Virus record (IMG/VR): IMGVR_UViG_3300007516_000179
Coordinates: 1-21,728 of that record
Source of the DNA: a virus
Strand: one strand, 5' to 3'
DNA length: 21,728 nucleotides
This document shows positions 1 to 7,461 of this stretch, one piece after another (the stretch's first letter is position 1; each line of letters opens with the position of its first letter). A program made the position numbers and the translations under genes. The notes under the pieces are model-generated. The model saw nothing but the letters and a program-made list of their open reading frames with translations. It had not been told where the DNA came from and ran no database searches.

Positions 1-2406
1 ATAACCTTCGACAGCGCCCCACAGTCCGGAAACGTCGATCTGAGCCTCCGGCATTCCGGCACGCAGACTAAGGTGGCGCACGAGCGCCGCCAAAGACACC
101 GCGCCCAGACGTCCGGTCAGCCAGTGGCCGCGTCGCCAGTTGGGGCCATCCGTCCAGACGGTGGTGAGTTCGGGAAAAAATGGATAAGGCCGTGCATCCC
201 AGGTCCATGCCGCACATTCCGGCACGGTCACCATCCGTGCACCGGTTACGCCCGACGGTGGATTGTTGGCAGGTGCTGACCAAAAAAGGTACGTCGCCTC
301 GATATAGGCGCGCTGGATCGCATCGTCGCGCCACCCGCGTGAAAAATGGGGCGTGAAGCTTTCCGAGGACTTCGGATCAAAGAACACGTTGGGCTGGTTG
401 GTACCGCGATCAATCGCCGGGCAGCCAAGTTCGGTGAACCAGATCGGTTTGGACTGCGGCACCCACGCGGTGGGTGTCCCACTCTCCACGCCGCCCGGCC
501 GGTTGAAATGCGAGTTCTGCCACCAAGCGCGCAGATCCTTGAAGCGAAACATCCATGGTTTGCCTGCAGCGCCGTCCGTGATCGGCGTGCGGTTTTGTGT
601 CGTCCGGTCGGCTGGGTTGGCGTAAAACCAATCAAACCCCTCGCCACCGACAATGTTGGATTGCAAATAGGCGCGGTCGTAGATCGCTGGGGCCAGTGCT
701 GCATCAGCATGATCAAATCCGTCACGCCAGTCGGACAGCGGCATGTAGTTATCGATGCCGATGAAGTCGATATTGGGATCAGACCAGAGTGGATCGAGGT
801 GGAAATACACATCGCCGCTACCGTCGCTGGGATGATGCCCGAAATACTCTGACCAGTCAGAGGCGTAACCGATCTTGGGCCCAGCGCCGAGGATCGACCT
901 GACAAAGGTCGCGAGGCTTTTGAACGCCGTGACTGCAGGATAGGTGCTGGCTCCGCTGCGGATGGTGGTGAGGCCGGGCATTTCCGACCCAATCAGGAAG
1001 GCGTCGACGCCCCCGGCGGCTTTGCACAGATGTGCGTAATGAAGGATCATCCGGCGCAGCCCCCATTCGCCGACCGGCCCGGTCCAGCTGACATTTTCGC
1101 CGGAGACGTTGAAACTCGCGGGCGTGGCGGTTCCGAACATGGCCGTGACCTGCGTGGCAGCGGTAGCGGTTTTGTCCACCGATCCGGCAAAGCCTGCAGC
1201 GGGGGAACAGGTGATCCGGCCACGCCATGGGAACGTGGGCTGACCCACCGTGGCAGCGTTTGCGCTGTAGGGATTGGGCTTGGTATTGCCGGGTGGCACA
1301 TCCATGAGGATGAAGGGATAGAAAGTCACGCGCAGGCCGCGCGCCTTCATTTCTTTGATCGCCTGCACCACGGCAAAGTCGGCAGGCGTGCCGCCATAGA
1401 CAGGGCGGTCCTCTGCATCGCGGCTGACCAGAAAGGCATCCGCGCGACTGACGCCGTTCACCGACCATGCCGAGGGTGTCGTGGTTTTGGCCGCAACCTC
1501 GACCCCAGGCTGAACCTTGCAATTACCTGCCCGCAGATCGTCGCCGAACCACGCCACCACCAGGCTGACGCATTCCACAGCAGGGGCCATGGATTGCAGC
1601 CGGTCGAGCGCCACGACGATGTCGGCGGTATCTGAAATGGCGTTCAGGTTTTCCGCGACGGTCGCGCCGCCAGCACCACTAGATTTCTTGACCGGTGCGG
1701 TGGCATAGCTGAATTCGCCCGAGGCTGGGATCAGGGTGACGGCCTTCACCAGACCTTCGGCGGTGTCGGCATCAGCCAGCGGTCGGAACACTTCAAAGCT
1801 GATCTGTGGCAGGCGGTTGCCAAACCCGCTGAGGTCCAACTCTTCAAACACCACATAGGCGGTGCCGCGATAGGCGGGCGTGTTGGCGGCCCCCATCTTG
1901 GCCAAAATGAACGGATCAGGGGCCTGCGCCTCGTCGCCGGGATACCAGCGCCAGGTCACACCCGTCATGTCCATGGGCTTGCCGTCCGCCCAGACGCGGC
2001 CAATGCCAGTGATCTCTCCCTCACACAGCGCGACCGCGAAGCTCGCATAGTAGACGTATTCGGTGGTGGTGACCTTCGGACCGCTCCCCTTGCCGCCACC
2101 CTGACGCGTGGTGGTGACCTCTTCGCGGAAATCTGTCGCCCAGATGATATTGCCGCCAATCCGCATCCGGCCAAAGAGACGCGGGATCACTGCCCCTTCG
2201 GTCGAGGACGTAATCCGCAGGCTGTCGAGCCGCGCGCCCTCGATCCGCTGGGCCGGGGCTAGCGATGACACAATCCAGCTGTCGACGACCGAGCCGATGG
2301 TGGATCCGATGAAGCCACCGATGGCAGCACCGGAAAAACCAAGGACGGCACCGCCAAAGCCAGCACCGATTGCGGAGCCGACGGCCCCGAGGACGAGTGT
2401 TGCCAT
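1..2406 (-). CDS. GTA-type baseplate/host-specificity 'megatron' protein (gp15-like, TIM-barrel domain), 3' end off window
   Basis: The frame is open for all 802 codons from ATG 2404-2406 to the left edge, so the C-terminus is missing; relatives are about 1300 residues. The N-terminus is a Gly/Ala-rich hydrophobic stretch (residues about 1-50) ending in DSWIVSSLAPAQRIEGARL, then EGAVIPRLFGRMRIGGNIIW, both typical of the family. The GTA TIM-barrel (glycoside-hydrolase-like) region follows: WFGDDLRAG (about 286), YPFILMDVPPGN (363), GEWGLRRMILHYAHLC, DFIGIDNYMPLSDWRDG and FTELGCPAID with Glu659. In the Rhodobacter GTA this protein forms the tail-tip baseplate that contacts the host surface. Whether the barrel hydrolyses a glycan is inference. 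It is the last late-operon gene visible, 10 nt after the peptidase stop, with a weak ribosome site (GAAAG). Confidence 0.93.
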   Translation of the reverse strand, partial: MATLVLGAVGSAIGAGFGGAVLGFSGAAIGGFIGSTIGSVVDSWIVSSLAPAQRIEGARLDSLRITSSTEGAVIPRLFGRMRIGGNIIWATDFREEVTTTRQGGGKGSGPKVTTTEYVYYASFAVALCEGEITGIGRVWADGKPMDMTGVTWRWYPGDEAQAPDPFILAKMGAANTPAYRGTAYVVFEELDLSGFGNRLPQISFEVFRPLADADTAEGLVKAVTLIPASGEFSYATAPVKKSSGAGGATVAENLNAISDTADIVVALDRLQSMAPAVECVSLVVAWFGDDLRAGNCKVQPGVEVAAKTTTPSAWSVNGVSRADAFLVSRDAEDRPVYGGTPADFAVVQAIKEMKARGLRVTFYPFILMDVPPGNTKPNPYSANAATVGQPTFPWRGRITCSPAAGFAGSVDKTATAATQVTAMFGTATPASFNVSGENVSWTGPVGEWGLRRMILHYAHLCKAAGGVDAFLIGSEMPGLTTIRSGASTYPAVTAFKSLATFVRSILGAGPKIGYASDWSEYFGHHPSDGSGDVYFHLDPLWSDPNIDFIGIDNYMPLSDWRDGFDHADAALAPAIYDRAYLQSNIVGGEGFDWFYANPADRTTQNRTPITDGAAGKPWMFRFKDLRAWWQNSHFNRPGGVESGTPTAWVPQSKPIWFTELGCPAIDRGTNQPNVFFDPKSSESFTPHFSRGWRDDAIQRAYIEATYLFWSAPANNPPSGVTGARMVTVPECAAWTWDARPYPFFPELTTVWTDGPNWRRGHWLTGRLGAVSLAALVRHLSLRAGMPEAQIDVSGLWGAVEGY

Positions 2407-2416
2407 GAAAGGTCTT

Positions 2417-2872
2417 TCAGATGCGGCTAGAGCGCGGGAACAGGAAGGCGAAAGCGATGCGCCGCTGCCATGTCGGCGTCAGGATTTCCTCGATCACGCC
2501 CAGCCGTTCATAGGCATGGATGAAGCGGTCAGGCGCGGTTAGGATGCCGACATGCTTGGCGATGGCGCGCGGGGCCATCCGGAACAGGACAAGCACGCCG
2601 GGGCTGACGTCCGCCGTCGCAATCGGGATCAGCATTGAGGAGGCCCCATTGGCCAGAACCTCATGCGGTCCGGTTTCGCCCCAATCGCGGCTGTAGGGCG
2701 GGATGGGAAATGGCTCGTCGCCTACCACCTCACGCCAGACGCCGCGAGCGAGGCCAAGGCAATCGCAGCCGACGCCGCGCAGGCTGGCTTGGTCGTGGTA
2801 TGGCGTGCCCAGCCATGACCGCGCGACGGCTATGACCAAGGCGGGATCGGTCACAGAATGAGAAAGGCTCAC
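2417..2872 (-). CDS. NlpC/P60 tail cell-wall peptidase (GTA gp14-like, lambda K-like)
   Basis: A 151-residue papain-fold peptidase expected to cut peptidoglycan cross-links so the tail tip can pass the wall. The catalytic Cys is most likely Cys38 in GCDCLGLARG. The likely His is His107 in AKHVGIL, with FIHAYE (His119) matching the family's third polar position. YHDQ at 25-28 and the length fit phage and GTA members rather than the longer lambda K, which also carries a JAMM domain. The start is GTG 2872-2870, overlapping the TGA of the DUF2163 gene (GTGA), so it is probably translationally coupled. An in-frame GTG seven codons in (VTDPALVIAV) is an alternative start. It lies directly before the megatron gene, as in GTAs. 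Confidence 0.93.
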   Translation of the reverse strand: MSLSHSVTDPALVIAVARSWLGTPYHDQASLRGVGCDCLGLARGVWREVVGDEPFPIPPYSRDWGETGPHEVLANGASSMLIPIATADVSPGVLVLFRMAPRAIAKHVGILTAPDRFIHAYERLGVIEEILTPTWQRRIAFAFLFPRSSRI

Positions 2873-3753
2873 AGCACGCCACTTTCATGGCCGCCATCCT
2901 TGCTGGCATAGCGCAACACCGCATCCTGACCCGGAATGTTTGGGAATCCGCGATAGTTTGCGGTGTTGGCGAACTTCGCCCCACAGGTCACGATGCGCTT
3001 GTCGCAGCCTGCGCGCGCGATGAAGCTATCGCCCTCGGCAATGGCGCGCACAGGTGCTTCTAAGAGGGTCAGGGTGGCGATGACATCAGCAATGCCATGC
3101 GCCAGCACTTCAGTGATGCGCCCGGCGTTGGCACCGCTGGTCCAGGTGATCGTGCCGGAAGTGAACCACCCAGCGTTAAAACCGGACAGCCCTGAAGCCA
3201 TGAACGCCCGGTCGCGCAACAGGTCAGTGACCACGCCCGTGCCCTTGTAGCGAGCGTTTTCCAGATTTATCCGGCAGCGCGCGTCGCCCAAACGGGCATC
3301 ACACCCCGCCTGAAACGTCCGTCCGACCGTCTGGCCCAGCACATGCGCCAATGATCGCACCTCGGCCACAAAAGCCATGCGGCCGCGCCGGATTTGTCCC
3401 ACAGCGCCTCGGCGCAGCAGCACGCGCTGGCTGGCATCGGCCCAGTTCACCCGCCACAGCTCCACCGCCGCATTGTCCCAGCGCCCGTCGAGAATGTCGG
3501 TCTCGGTGATCCGATCCGAGGTCAGGACGCCAGTGGCGTCCTGCGCATCGACAGCTAGGTCGGATCCAGACCTGATTTCGGAAGCGGCGAAGCCACTCTC
3601 TGGCTCAAACTCAGTGCTGTCGAAGCTGAGGGCGCGATCATGATCGGTGAAGCCCAGCGCGACACCATCTGCTCGTGAAATCCGCCAGCACCAGGACAAA
3701 GTGGTGGTGCCATCGTCGAGATGGGCCTGCAGCGCCGGGGAGAGGGTTTTCAT
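2869..3753 (-). CDS. DUF2163 tail hub/tip protein (GTA gp13-like, lambda L-like)
   Basis: A 294-residue tail-tip hub protein. ATG 3753 was chosen because it gives MKTLSPALQAHLDDG, the usual family start, and overlaps the upstream TGA as ATGA; the frame extends 61 codons further, but only into Arg/His-rich shadow sequence. The C-terminal signature is clear: CDKRIVTCGAKFANTANYRG followed by FPNIPGQDAVL. Four cysteines, C151/C160 (CX8C) and C250/C257 (CX6C), are spaced as in lambda gpL-type tip proteins that bind an iron-sulfur cluster. That the cluster exists here is inference. The protein should sit between the DUF2460 ring and the megatron/peptidase complex. Confidence 0.92.
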   Translation of the reverse strand: MKTLSPALQAHLDDGTTTLSWCWRISRADGVALGFTDHDRALSFDSTEFEPESGFAASEIRSGSDLAVDAQDATGVLTSDRITETDILDGRWDNAAVELWRVNWADASQRVLLRRGAVGQIRRGRMAFVAEVRSLAHVLGQTVGRTFQAGCDARLGDARCRINLENARYKGTGVVTDLLRDRAFMASGLSGFNAGWFTSGTITWTSGANAGRITEVLAHGIADVIATLTLLEAPVRAIAEGDSFIARAGCDKRIVTCGAKFANTANYRGFPNIPGQDAVLRYASKDGGHESGVL

Positions 3754-4376
3754 CTGCGGATCTCCAAGAGAGGAATGGACGTGATCGACCCCAGCCGTTC
3801 CATATCGAGGGTGACGTCCAGAACATCGGTGTCGAAACGCACCGGCACATCGAATTCGAAGCCAGCGCGGACAATGACGCCGTTTCCCGGTGCCGTGGTG
3901 AAGGTGACGACGCCGGTGGTGGCATCGACGGTCCAACCCGACATCTGCTCCACCATGCCTAGCGCCAGGCGAACCGTGCCAGCCACAGGTTTGGCAATTG
4001 TCCGGGTCCAGCTTTGCGCGCCGGAGATGTAGCGTTTGGCCAGGGGGAAGGTTTTCAGGCTGCCGTTCCCGGTTCCAATCTGCTGATCGGTCGGGGTGAT
4101 CGGCTGCGAGGGCAGGCCGGATTTGTAGTCTGCCCAGTCTTTGTAGCGAAATCCGTGCAGACGGCCGTTGCGGGCCTCAAAGAAGGCAACGACAGATGCC
4201 AGATCATCGGACCGGCGGATGCCATAAGCGACGTCATACCTGCGACGAGAGTTTGCCCAGCTGGCATTGCGTTCTTCGTCGCCGCTCGCCAGTTCGACAA
4301 TTTGGGTGCGCCGTTCCGGCCCGCCGCGCGCGCCACGGCTGATGTTGTCGGGGAACCGAACCTCGTGAAACGCCAT
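3750..4376 (-). CDS. DUF2460 distal tail protein (GTA gp12-like, lambda M position)
   Basis: A 208-residue protein recognised by the N-terminus FHEVRFPDNISRGARGGPER, the central RRRYDVAYGIRRSDDLASVV and FFEARNGRLHGFRYKDWADY, and a beta-rich C-terminus ending LLEIRR. DUF2460 proteins form the distal tail ring that joins the tube to the tip hub. ATG 4376 overlaps the tape-measure stop as TGATG and has GGAGAGG at good distance; a GTG three bases upstream would add one residue. Its stop overlaps the DUF2163 start (ATGA), so the three tail-tip genes look translationally chained. Confidence 0.92.
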   Translation of the reverse strand: MAFHEVRFPDNISRGARGGPERRTQIVELASGDEERNASWANSRRRYDVAYGIRRSDDLASVVAFFEARNGRLHGFRYKDWADYKSGLPSQPITPTDQQIGTGNGSLKTFPLAKRYISGAQSWTRTIAKPVAGTVRLALGMVEQMSGWTVDATTGVVTFTTAPGNGVIVRAGFEFDVPVRFDTDVLDVTLDMERLGSITSIPLLEIRR

Positions 4377-6802
4377 CACATACCTCTCCGGCCAAGCGAC
4401 ACTGCGCGGGCGATGTCGGCCGCGACCTGCGTGCGCGATTGCCGGAAGCTTTCAGCGTCACGCGACATGATGGTCACCGAGATATTTGGCGCAGCACTCT
4501 GCCCTTGGCCGTAGCCCGCCGCCTCGCGTCGTGACAAAACCCTCTCGCCTCGTTGCAGGATCGCGGGAACCTCATCCGGCTTGATCCCCGCCCAACCGCC
4601 CGCATGCATGCGCGGGGCATTGGCAAAGGCCATGGCGGGCACCATGCGGCCGGGTGCTGGTGATCCGACCACACCACCGGCATGCAGGATGTTGGCGAAC
4701 AGACCACCCGCACCGCTCAGCGCGCCCGACAAGGCATTGGCGATTGGGCCGAGGATGAAACGCCGCGCCGCCAGCTTGGCCAGATCAGCGATCATCGAGG
4801 TGACTAGATCGCGGAAATCCAGCTTGCCGGTTTTCACGAACTCACCCACGGCGTTTTCGGCCGATGTAAACGCCCCGACCAGCGCATTGCCGATATCACC
4901 GCCAATGTCGCGTGCCTTGGCGGCATAATCGGCGAGGGTCGCAACGGCTGCTTCCCATCCGGTCTTGGCAACCTCGGCCCCGGCAGCAGCTGCTGCCCCA
5001 GCGCCACCGGCGGCCCGCCCGGCCTCTGTCACGGACTCATCCAGCCGGTCGGCAGCACCCGTCGCCCCATCCAGCGCGGCTTCACCTTCGGTTCCAGCTC
5101 CGGCGACAGCATCTTTCAGCGCTTGCCAGCTTTGCATCGGGCGGGCGGCTGCCTCGGCCAGCATGCCCGAGGCCTCGCGATATGCCTCGGCCCGGAATGT
5201 TGCGTCCTCCGCCATCCCGGTCAGGCCAAGGTCGGGGGTGGTTACATAGGTCTGCGCCATCGCGGTTGAGAAGGCTTCGGCAGCTGCGGTTCCGGCAGCT
5301 GCGGCGGATCCCGCGAACGGATTGTCGATCCGGCCAAGCGCCACAGGGTCCAGCGTACCGATCTTGACACCACCTTCGCCGACGGCCCAATCGGGCAGCA
5401 GGTCCAGCGCGCCATTCAAGGCGTTGATGAAGCTGTTGATCCGGGTGACGACCCCGTTCAGCATGGCTTCCACCCCGCCGATCAACCCGTTGGCAGCCTG
5501 GAAGGCGAAATCGCCGATGGCACCCGGCAGCTGGCCCCAGATCGCCTTCACAGCATCATAGGCGCCCTTGAAGATGCCAGCGGCAGAATTGCCAAAGCTC
5601 GTCACCGCTTCAACAGAGGACTGCATCGCCCGATAGACGGTCGCCTGTAGCCCCGCCCAACTGGCCTCAATCTTTGACCAGGCTGACGCCGCGCCCAGAC
5701 CAATGCGATCCCAGACCTCGAGGGCCAAATCCTTCAGCAGGCCAATCGCTGCGCCAAACCCGCCTGCGCCCGCGACGAGCCGCGTGAACTGAAACACCAA
5801 CTCGCCAGCGCCGACGATCAGCGCACCGATGCCAGTGCGGATCAGCGCCCCGCGCAGGAACACAAGGCCAGTGGCAAGCCCGCGCACTGACAAGGCGGCC
5901 GCCGCGAGTCCTGCCACCCAGCGCCCCGCCATGAGGGCGGCAAAGGTCGCGGCATAGGTGGTGAGGCGACCGATGTTGTCGAAAAGGGCTGTGATCGCGA
6001 TACCAATCGGGCCGGTACTGCGCGCCATGTCCGCCAGTGCATTGGCCACTGCTTCCAGCGCCGGGGCGGCGGCAATGGTCAGGCGGTTTGTCAGGCCAAT
6101 CCAGATCAGACTGAGCCGCGCGATTGCATCGCCAGTGCGTTCAATCTGGGATGCGTCGCTGGCGCTGACAGCCACACCAAAATCGCGCATATCCTGTGCT
6201 GCTTCCCTGAGCGTCGCGGAATCGATCCGCAGGAACGCGAGCGCTGCCTTGTCACCAAAGAGATCAGAAGCCACTGCAGCCCGCTCGGCCTCCGGCACGA
6301 ACTGGTTCAGGGCTTCCTGAATGGCGATGATGCGCTGGTCCAGCGGCAGGGCCTGCAATTGCGCCGCCGTCAGGTTCAAGCGTTGAAGCGCATTCACCGC
6401 TGTTCCCGATCCGGTCGCGGCCTCCGACAGCCGGGTGGTCAGCTTCTTGGTGGCCTGCTCGATCTCGCCCATGGAGACACCGGCCAGTTCCCCGGCCCAT
6501 GTCAGGGTTTGCACGCTTTCCACGGTGGTCCGCATCGATTGCGCCAGCTTGGCCTGTGCGTCGACATTGGCAAGGCCCGAGCGGATCATTGCCACGCCAG
6601 CGGCCGCTGCTGCAACGGTCACCGCAGCCAGTGCGATCCCGGCCTTGCGGGCAAAGCTGCCAAGCCGGGCATTGGCCAGTTCCATCTCCGACGACAGCCT
6701 ACCGAAGCCCCGCGCGCCAGCGTCCCCGATGCCTTCCAGCTCTGCGCGCACTTGGCGACCGCCTTCGGCGACAAGGCGAACGCTGACCCGTTTTTCAGCC
6801 AT
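4376..6802 (-). CDS. Tail length tape-measure protein (lambda H-like)
   Basis: 808 residues, the longest complete gene here, in the tape-measure position after the tail chaperones. The N-terminus (KRVSVRLVAEGGRQVRAELE) is followed by a hydrophobic segment at about 55-73. The middle is long, Ala-rich and helical with repeated Trp/Ala segments. The C-terminus carries MHAGGWAGIKPDEVPAILQR and GERVLSRREA, characteristic of the lambda-type tape-measure C-terminal region of prophages. By the usual rule of about 0.15 nm per residue it would set a tail of roughly 120 nm. ATG 6802 has GGAGAAAACT upstream and overlaps the stop of the -1-frame chaperone extension by 8 nt, tying its translation to that gene. 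Confidence 0.93.
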   Translation of the reverse strand: MAEKRVSVRLVAEGGRQVRAELEGIGDAGARGFGRLSSEMELANARLGSFARKAGIALAAVTVAAAAAGVAMIRSGLANVDAQAKLAQSMRTTVESVQTLTWAGELAGVSMGEIEQATKKLTTRLSEAATGSGTAVNALQRLNLTAAQLQALPLDQRIIAIQEALNQFVPEAERAAVASDLFGDKAALAFLRIDSATLREAAQDMRDFGVAVSASDASQIERTGDAIARLSLIWIGLTNRLTIAAAPALEAVANALADMARSTGPIGIAITALFDNIGRLTTYAATFAALMAGRWVAGLAAAALSVRGLATGLVFLRGALIRTGIGALIVGAGELVFQFTRLVAGAGGFGAAIGLLKDLALEVWDRIGLGAASAWSKIEASWAGLQATVYRAMQSSVEAVTSFGNSAAGIFKGAYDAVKAIWGQLPGAIGDFAFQAANGLIGGVEAMLNGVVTRINSFINALNGALDLLPDWAVGEGGVKIGTLDPVALGRIDNPFAGSAAAAGTAAAEAFSTAMAQTYVTTPDLGLTGMAEDATFRAEAYREASGMLAEAAARPMQSWQALKDAVAGAGTEGEAALDGATGAADRLDESVTEAGRAAGGAGAAAAAGAEVAKTGWEAAVATLADYAAKARDIGGDIGNALVGAFTSAENAVGEFVKTGKLDFRDLVTSMIADLAKLAARRFILGPIANALSGALSGAGGLFANILHAGGVVGSPAPGRMVPAMAFANAPRMHAGGWAGIKPDEVPAILQRGERVLSRREAAGYGQGQSAAPNISVTIMSRDAESFRQSRTQVAADIARAVSLGRRGM

Positions 6803-7115
6803 AGTTTTCTCCGATCTGTTCGTTCAGTTTGCGCACCATCACGGCCTCGATCTCGGGCAGCAGTTCAGCGGCGATCAGGGTGTCGATGCCCAGCGCGGCA
6901 GCGAGGGAGAGGGCAGCCCCCATATCCCATCCCAAAATTGCGCCGGGGATCACGCGCAGCTGGCCACCAAGGCGGCCGACCAGATCCCAGACCTGCCAAC
7001 CGTCCTGCGTTTGTGGCCTGTTCAGTCTGGCCGGGCAGTCCGGGCACGGCCCCGCGCAGGCGGCGCAATACCGGTCGCCCCCGCCGAAGGACCAGTCGGC
7101 GAGGGCGCGGAGACG
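6795..7115 (-). CDS. T-like extension of the tail chaperone, made by -1 frameshift (G-T fusion)
   Basis: The -1 frame relative to the G-like gene is open from the slippery site to TGA 6797-6795: 106 residues beginning RLRALADWSFGGGDRYC. It is clearly coding, with QDGWQVWDLVGRLGGQLRVI followed by PGAILGWDMGAAL and a helical C-terminus EAVMVRKLNEQIGENYG. The only upstream in-frame stop (TGA in CTT TGA AGC) lies 5' of the slippery site. No credible ATG/GTG with a ribosome site opens the frame before its middle, so it should be made as a fusion to residues 1-115 of the G-like protein (221 aa). Near its start it has C-x2-C-x3-C-x2-C (YCAACAGPCPDCP), possibly zinc-binding. In lambda, G-T recruits tube subunits to the tape-measure protein. 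Confidence 0.85.
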   Translation of the reverse strand, partial: RLRALADWSFGGGDRYCAACAGPCPDCPARLNRPQTQDGWQVWDLVGRLGGQLRVIPGAILGWDMGAALSLAAALGIDTLIAAELLPEIEAVMVRKLNEQIGENYG

Positions 7116-7459
7116 TTTTTTTCCGCGTCCAGGATGAGGCCGCGCGCGATATATTGGGTCTGGAAGGCTTCAAAGACCGGCCAAATTTCCAGTAACGCGT
7201 CGATGCCTTTGGGCGTGACAGGCACAATTGTGCCCATGGCATCTCCGACCCCCTCCCAATCCAGCACAGCACGGCGGGCGACAGCTTTCGCCATGGCGAG
7301 GGCCAGTTCCTCTTGGCTTGCGCCCTCGGGCATAGCCTCGATTGCTGGATCGGCGCGCGCCGAAACCATCAATGCGGTGGTCAGCGGGGCGACGAGCAGG
7401 CGCAGGTCAGGGGCCAACTCCAGCCATTCGGGGCTGGCGGTCAGGTTCAGACGGATCAT
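7022..7459 (-). CDS. Tail assembly chaperone (lambda G-like)
   Basis: A 145-residue protein starting MIRLNLTASPEWLELAPDLR. ATG 7459 lies 2 nt after the tube gene stop; an open extension to 7501 only overlaps the tube gene and was rejected. The body is mostly helical (AIEAMPEGASQEELALAMAK, then LDWEGVGDAM, then DALLEIWPVFEAFQTQYIAR). From residue 116 the zero frame becomes low-complexity Ser/Pro/Ala/Arg (SAPSPTGPSAGATGIAPPAR), as expected if the important product is the frameshifted one. Length and position between tube and tape measure match lambda gpG (140 aa). Its role would be to keep the tape measure unaggregated during tail assembly. Confidence 0.85.
   Translation of the reverse strand: MIRLNLTASPEWLELAPDLRLLVAPLTTALMVSARADPAIEAMPEGASQEELALAMAKAVARRAVLDWEGVGDAMGTIVPVTPKGIDALLEIWPVFEAFQTQYIARGLILDAEKNVSAPSPTGPSAGATGIAPPARGRARTARPD
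7076..7121 (-). promoter_or_regulatory. Programmed -1 ribosomal frameshift signal
   Basis: Read on the minus strand, codons GAA AAA AAC contain the heptamer A AAA AAC (7121-7115) in the correct X XXY YYZ phase for the G-like gene. A 7-nt spacer follows (7114-7108), then a hairpin with a 12-bp stem: arms 7107-7096 and 7087-7076, one T-G wobble, 8-nt loop 7095-7088. The G-T product lies in the -1 frame. Heptamer, spacer and stem are seen directly; function is inferred from lambda and other siphophages. Confidence 0.85.
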
Positions 7460-7461
7460 GT

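Noticed and set aside
246-1522. Minus-strand frames of 248 and 221 codons inside the megatron gene
   Set aside because: The third minus-strand frame is open throughout and encodes clear GTA megatron sequence; these are out-of-frame shadows.
3754-3936. 61-codon N-terminal extension of the DUF2163 protein
   Set aside because: The extension overlaps the DUF2460 gene, is Arg/His-rich and lacks family similarity; ATG 3753 gives the family start and an ATGA overlap.
7070-7121. H-type pseudoknot extending the frameshift hairpin (loop CTGGT with downstream ACCGG)
   Set aside because: The second strand follows the 12-bp stem with no linker, so it could not reach back across the stem. A simple hairpin is the better model.
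6865-7272. 135-codon minus-strand frame over the chaperone/tape-measure junction
   Set aside because: It is the third frame there; the other two encode the G-like protein and the coding-like T extension. Its sequence is Arg/Pro-rich without features.
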